64,000 nt of DNA from Anaeramoeba flamelloides (Eukaryota; Metamonada; Anaeramoebidae): assembly GCA_027625915.1 (NCBI GenBank), contig JANTQA010000023.1:3782001-3846000 (forward strand). The letters are read 5' to 3'. Position numbers and translations under genes: made by a program. Every line of letters begins with the position of its first letter. The stretch's first letter is position 1. Shown here piece by piece: positions 59,695 through 64,000 of this stretch. The notes beneath the pieces are model-generated. The model was not told the origin of the DNA and made no database searches. It saw nothing but the letters and a program-made list of their open reading frames with translations.

Positions 59695-60288
59695 TAAGGT
59701 ATTTCCAAAAAAGTGGTGAATTTTTTTTACTTTTCAGATTAAAAATCATCTTTGTTAGTAATGGTTTTTGTTGATTGGCATTACCAAATTAAGTTTAATA
59801 TTAATACTGATTGAATCAAATGGCTAATGTATTTATTTCAAAATATGATTGGATGAAATTTCCAAAAAATGAAAAAAAAAAAATAACTTTTTTTTTTGGT
59901 GAACAACATGTACAACCAATTTCAATAAAAAACTGGAAATATAGAAAAGGTACAAATGATTTTTTATACAATAAAATATAGTTATATATACTTTCAATTC
60001 TATTTGAAATTTTTTTGTAATTAAACAAGTTATGAAAACGGTTTTTTCAAACAAAAAGAAAATAATAAATACCCATTTTACTCCCTAAAAAATAACGGAT
60101 AAAATCGAGATCAGAAAATTTAATATCTTTTATTTATGTAATACAATACTAAGAAACAAATTGAATTATTACAAAGAATCAATAAATGATGACTAATGAT
60201 TTTGGATGTTTAAATACTTGTTTGGAGATAGATTTTAAAAAATATATTTTAAAATAAATTTGCCCCACTTTATTGGAAATAGCTTTTA
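59695..60288. mobile_element. TIR element (MITE) copy 3, ~594 bp
   Basis: Ends TAAGGTATTTCCAAAAAAGT...GGAAATAGCTTTTA. More diverged inside than copies 1 and 2. Open frames within it are chance. Confidence 0.82.
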
Positions 60289-60849
60289 AAATTGGTGGAT
60301 TTTCATGTTCAAGTTCAAATTAAAAAACATTTTAATCTTGTAAAAGTAACTACAAAAATAATTAGGAACGGCTTGGGTCATTTCTTTGTGTTTTTATAGA
60401 TTTTTAAAAGAAATTATGAAAGATGTAAAATCAAATTTTGGTAGCAAATAGAAAAGGAGTTAAAATTCTGAAGATTGTTTGAATTAGAAAATTTAATATT
60501 ACTTATAAATTCAAATAAATATCTGAAAATTTTTACTTCATTATCCGTTTTTAAAAATTGTTTTACACAAGCTTTGAAGAAAGTATTTTATTCTTTTAAA
60601 TGTTAAAAAATTTTGACAAATTGGTTTGTTTCAAAAGGTTCTTTATCTTGAGTTGTTTTAAAAGTTGAAATATGAGATTACAAAATGAGACATTGAAGTA
60701 AAAATTTTATCAAATATAAAAGAATTTATTAGTATATATTGACAAAAAGAAATTTTCAGTTGGTAAATTTGACAGAGATTTATGAAACTTTTTCAAGCCT
60801 CTTTTAATCAACAATTTCACCTTTTCCTACTGAAAAAGTAGGTACTTCA

Positions 60850-61320
60850 TTTAACCAATCCACAAAACACTAAAAGCACAATCCATACAAATACTTACAA
60901 GACTTTTTCGAACTTTCAGACTGACATCTGCAAGACTTCAGTCTCTGATATTGTTTGATATTTTATCAAATTTCAAATACTTGACTCAAACTGAAAAAGC
61001 CAAAAAAAGGGTTAGAAATAATAATTAACAAAAGATAACCTTTTGAATTTAATTGAGATTTTAAAAAGTTGTATCAAAGAAAAATATTTGTTAACTATCA
61101 ATCACCTGAAACTCTTTTAAAGAAAACCAAAAATTGTAAAGTGATTTAAATTACATGATTTTAGACATTTTAATTGTAAAAACTTTAAAATTGAAAGTTG
61201 TCATATTTTGATCTTGTAATTACTTTAAAAAATTTGGAACAATTTCTAAAAAATAAAAGAATAGTGAAGTAAAAAAAGTGAATACAATTTTTGTGCTATT
61301 CTTGCTGTGCAATAATTTTA
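60850..61320 (-). repeat. Dispersed repeat, inverted copy next to Sua5 start
   Basis: Reverse complement shares CTGAAAGTTCGAAAAAGTC, AAGTATTTG and ATGGATTGTGCT with 40310-40780. GTGCTATTCTTGC also occurs near its right end (61293) on the forward strand, which could mark a terminal inverted pair. It ends about 80 bases before the ATG at 61401. Confidence 0.65.
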
Positions 61321-61400
61321 GAGAAAACATTTTTTTCATTTTAACCCTTACAACTAAAAATATATCTACAACCCTTCCAGCTTTCAATTTCTAAAACACA

Positions 61401-61976
61401 ATGGCAGAAATTTTAGGAAAATCTGAAAAGGATCTCAAAAAATGTTCAAAATATCTTAGTGAAGGAAATTTGATTGCTTTCCCAACTGAAACAGGTAACA
61501 TTTTTGTTGGATCAAATTCTTTCCATCAGAACAAACAAAAAAACAACTTCTGATCTTTCTTTTGTAACTCTTTTTTTTACTGTTTTGCTCATTCGCGATT
61601 TTGATAAAAATTCTTGTTTTGGATTTGACAGTTTATGGTCTTGGTGCTAATGCTTTTGATGTCGAAGCTGTACGTAAAATTTTCAAGTTTAAACAAAGAC
61701 CGTTAACAGATCCTGTCATTGTTCACGTCCACTCTTTTGAGCAAGCACAAGGGCTAATTGATCTTCTTCCCTTTGAGGAGGAATTGTATGAATTCTTAAC
61801 AACAAAATTCTGGCCTGGTCCATTAACGATCGTTGCGACAGCAAACGAAAAGATCCCAAAAGTTGTCACAGCTGGTGGCAAAACTGTTGGAATCCGTTCG
61901 CCATCCCATCCCCTTGCTCTAGAACTTCTAAGGGTCTCACAATTGCCTATTGCAGCACCAAGTGCAAATAGATTTG
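61401..61976 (+). CDS. Threonylcarbamoyl-AMP synthase (Sua5/YrdC), first two exons
   Basis: Sua5/YrdC makes threonylcarbamoyl-AMP from threonine, bicarbonate and ATP, the first step of t6A formation at position 37 of ANN-decoding tRNAs. Exon 1 is 61401-61494 and exon 2 is 61632-61976. The intron (GTAACA...TTTGACAG) splits a Val codon in FPTETVYGLGANAF, the family's signature. Exon 2 continues with the KFKQRPLTDPVIVHV nucleotide-site region (Lys and Arg of the KxR motif), FWPGPLTIV, VGIRSPSHP and PIAAPSANRFG (Ser and Asn of the SxN motif), then a GTATGA donor at 61977. About 146 residues are coded. The next part (normally HVSPT or similar) is not found before 64000, so the rest lies outside. 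Cytosolic Sua5 or mitochondrial YRDC cannot be told apart without the C-terminus. Confidence 0.9.
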
Positions 61977-64000
61977 GTATGAAATTTATTTGATTTGTTA
62001 TTCTTTTCTTTTTCTGAATTTTTTTTTTTTTTTTTTATTTTTACTCTCAAATCTTCGACTCTTTCTGGTTTTCTCTTCTCGTTGGCAACCAAAACTTTTT
62101 TTTCAAAAATTTAACAACTCGTTGGCCATTGAGCAAAACTTTCTTTCAGAACACAAATCAAATAAACTCACTTTACGATCAACTCCAATCTTAATAGACA
62201 TAATTTTTTTCAAAATTAAGAAAAGAACAACATTTTATGATACTGTTCGAAATACAAATCATTGATTGAAAAATTTTTGCTTCATTTTTCATTTTGAAAA
62301 TTTTTGAACTAAGCTTTGAATTATAATGTACAAAACATTTTATGAGTTTAACTGTTAAGAAACTTTGTAAAATGAGTTGGTTTTCGAAATATTCTTTGTC
62401 AAGGACTATTTTACAAGTTGAGTTTATAAGATTTACAAAAATGGAAATTGGACAAGAAACTTTTTACAGCTGTTCCAAACCCACCATGAAATTTGAAAGA
62501 CATAAAAATTGGCTTTTTTGTGTCTCTGTTAAATATATATATAAAATCTTCTATTATATTTGATTATGGAATTTTATGGTTTGAAATAGGTTTTTTTAAA
62601 AAATTTCTGATATTTGATAACATTTCCAAATAATATTTTATTGTTTATGAAATAAATTCAAAAATTCAAAATTAAGCTTCCAAAGATCGAAGATAGAATT
62701 TAATAATTACTTTGAAATAGTATTCTTGCCTTTTGATTTTAAGTTGTTTGGAAATTAAGTTCCACAAAAACCACCAAAAACCTGAAAATTTTTCACAACT
62801 ATTGATCATTCAGAAGGCTTTGAGTCAAAAATTCAAATTTTAATATTTTCCCTAATGAGAAATTTTTTTCGATTTGAAATTTCACAGTTTGTAATAGGCT
62901 ATCACATAACCATAAAATCCTGTCATAGAAAGGAAAATGTGAGATAAAAAATGAATTGTCTGCTTATCATAGATTTCACGGTAGGGTTGGAACGGCTGTA
63001 ACATTTTATGATAAAGTTGTTTTAAAAAAGCTGATAAAATAAGTTTTTACTATTATTTTAAAAATAACTCTTCTAAAGTTTGTAATCTATTTTAGAGATA
63101 CTTTTGCAAAATTTTGTTGTCACACTTGTTTAAAATGGGTTTAGTAGTCCTAAAAAAGAACAACAAAAAAGTTTTGAAAAATCACTGACAAACTCTAAGA
63201 CTTATTTTTAGTACTACAGTCAGTTCCATTTTTAAGATACAAACTTCCAACAAAATTTAAGGCACAGAAAAATCTCAAATTTAAGGCACATTTTTCAGAA
63301 TTTTATTTTTACAACACAAATTGTTTTTACTAGAATCCGAATTCTGTGCCTAAAATGAAATTTTTTTATGTGCATTTAAATTTCGTTCGAAGTTAGCCCC
63401 TTAAAAATTGAACGAACTGTTGATTAAAAACTTTTTTATTGCAACTGTTTCAAACCTACCGTGAAATGTATGATAAACAGAAAATGTATTTTCTTTCTCA
63501 TACTTTCCTTTACATGGCAGGATTTTATGGTTAAATGATATCCTATTATAAAAAGTAAAAGTTTGAAATAGAAAAAAAATTTCTCTCTAGGAAAAATATT
63601 AAAATTTGAATTTTTTAATACAAATCTTCCAGAATGAGAAATAATTTAAAAAAAAGTTTCAGATTTTTTATTCATCTTCAATTTCAAACACCAAAAAATC
63701 AAAAGGCAAGAATACTATTTAAAAGTAATTATTAAATTGGATCTTTAATTTTTTGATAATCTTTGTTTTGAATTTTTGAATTTGTTTGGTAAATAATAAA
63801 ATATTATTTTGAAATGTTACCACATCAGAAATTTTTTTAAAAATCTTATTTCAAACCATAAAATTCCATAATCAAATATAATAGAAGATTTTTTTGTATT
63901 TAACAGATGACAAAAAAATCAATTTCAATGTTTGTCAAATTTCATGGTAGGTTTGGAATGGCCATAACAATTTTTTAAATCCACTTTTTCAAATTTCAAT
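61977..64000 (+). other. Sua5 intron 2 (runs past the window edge)
   Basis: At least 2.0 kb. No match to the following conserved Sua5 segment is visible in any frame. Most of it is occupied by a giant palindrome (62455-63985). Short open frames inside are not coding. Confidence 0.65.
62455..63985. mobile_element. Large foldback element, arms ~590 bp
   Basis: Left arm (about 62455-63045) and right arm (about 63400-63985) are inverted copies along their whole length. Paired blocks include TTCCAAACC-ACCATGAAATTT, ATCTTCTATTATATTTGATT, ATGGAATTTTATGGTTTGAA, AGTATTCTTGCCTTTTGATT, AAAATTCAAATTTTAATATT, and ACCATAAAATCCTG with CATTTCACGGTAGG. The central ~350 bases are not clearly paired. There is no coding capacity. 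Confidence 0.85.

Larger units (their letters stand above)
56837..61400. other. Intergenic stretch with two TIR elements and a repeat
   Basis: No gene seen. Holds MITE copies 2 and 3 (58270-58857 and 59695-60288) and an inverted dispersed repeat (60850-61320) that ends just before the Sua5 start codon. The divergent promoters of the ankyrin-kinase and Sua5 genes must lie at its two ends. Confidence 0.5.

Noticed and set aside
59816-60054. Open frames within MITE copy 3
   Set aside because: Not conserved in the other two copies and without similarity to any protein.
1-64000. CRISPR arrays, rRNA or tRNA genes
   Set aside because: I saw no regularly spaced identical repeats with unique spacers, no rRNA-like conserved blocks and no tRNA B-box with a cloverleaf. 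A tRNA scan would be needed to exclude all tRNAs.

Overview
The window is about 64 kb of very AT-rich nuclear DNA from a free-living unicellular eukaryote. The evidence is GT...AG introns, poly-Asn, poly-Gln and poly-Lys runs inside proteins, and eukaryote-only proteins (ATM kinase, SIN3, eukaryotic QTRT1, a USP25/28-type protein, an ankyrin-kinase). A protist such as an anaeramoebid or an amoebozoan would fit, but nothing seen here fixes the lineage. No prokaryotic operon, CRISPR array or tRNA was recognised.

Genes from left to right. (1) An ATM/Tel1 checkpoint kinase on +, cut by the left edge and ending at 5926. (2) A SIN3 corepressor on +, which I rebuild from four exons between 10114 and 15934 with all splice phases agreeing. 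(3) QTRT1, the catalytic subunit of tRNA-guanine transglycosylase, on -, in three exons from 22725 to 17875, with a 3.5-kb second intron full of mobile-element debris. (4) A USP25/28-like protein on +, 23634-26727, with an N-terminal UBA-like segment. Its catalytic Cys and His positions are replaced, so it is probably a pseudo-deubiquitinase. (5) A 2187-residue TPR protein on -, 38281-31718, possibly CFAP46-like. (6) A Ser-rich acidic protein of unknown function on -, 42497-41568 and on. (7) A small multi-pass membrane protein on +, 49490-50425. (8) An ankyrin-repeat protein kinase on -, 56836-55199. (9) The first two exons of a Sua5/YrdC threonylcarbamoyl-AMP synthase on +, from 61401, whose remaining exons lie beyond the right edge.

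The genes do not form one pathway. Two act on tRNA anticodon-loop modification (QTRT1 for queuosine, Sua5 for t6A), and the others belong to DNA damage signalling, chromatin repression, ubiquitin biology and signalling. SIN3 and QTRT1 converge; QTRT1 and the USP-like gene diverge from a shared interval of about 0.9 kb.

The space between genes, and the larger introns, are built from small repeated and palindromic elements. I find three copies of a TIR-bearing element of about 590 bp with TA-like ends, at least three copies of a ~500-bp dispersed repeat, several foldback elements (one about 1.5 kb long inside the Sua5 intron), three decayed LINE fragments, and a cluster of alternating perfect hairpins joined by a CCGCCGTTAG linker (38470-39235, partial relative at 47290-47575). 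That hairpin cluster and the apparent USP pseudoenzyme are the least ordinary items here.
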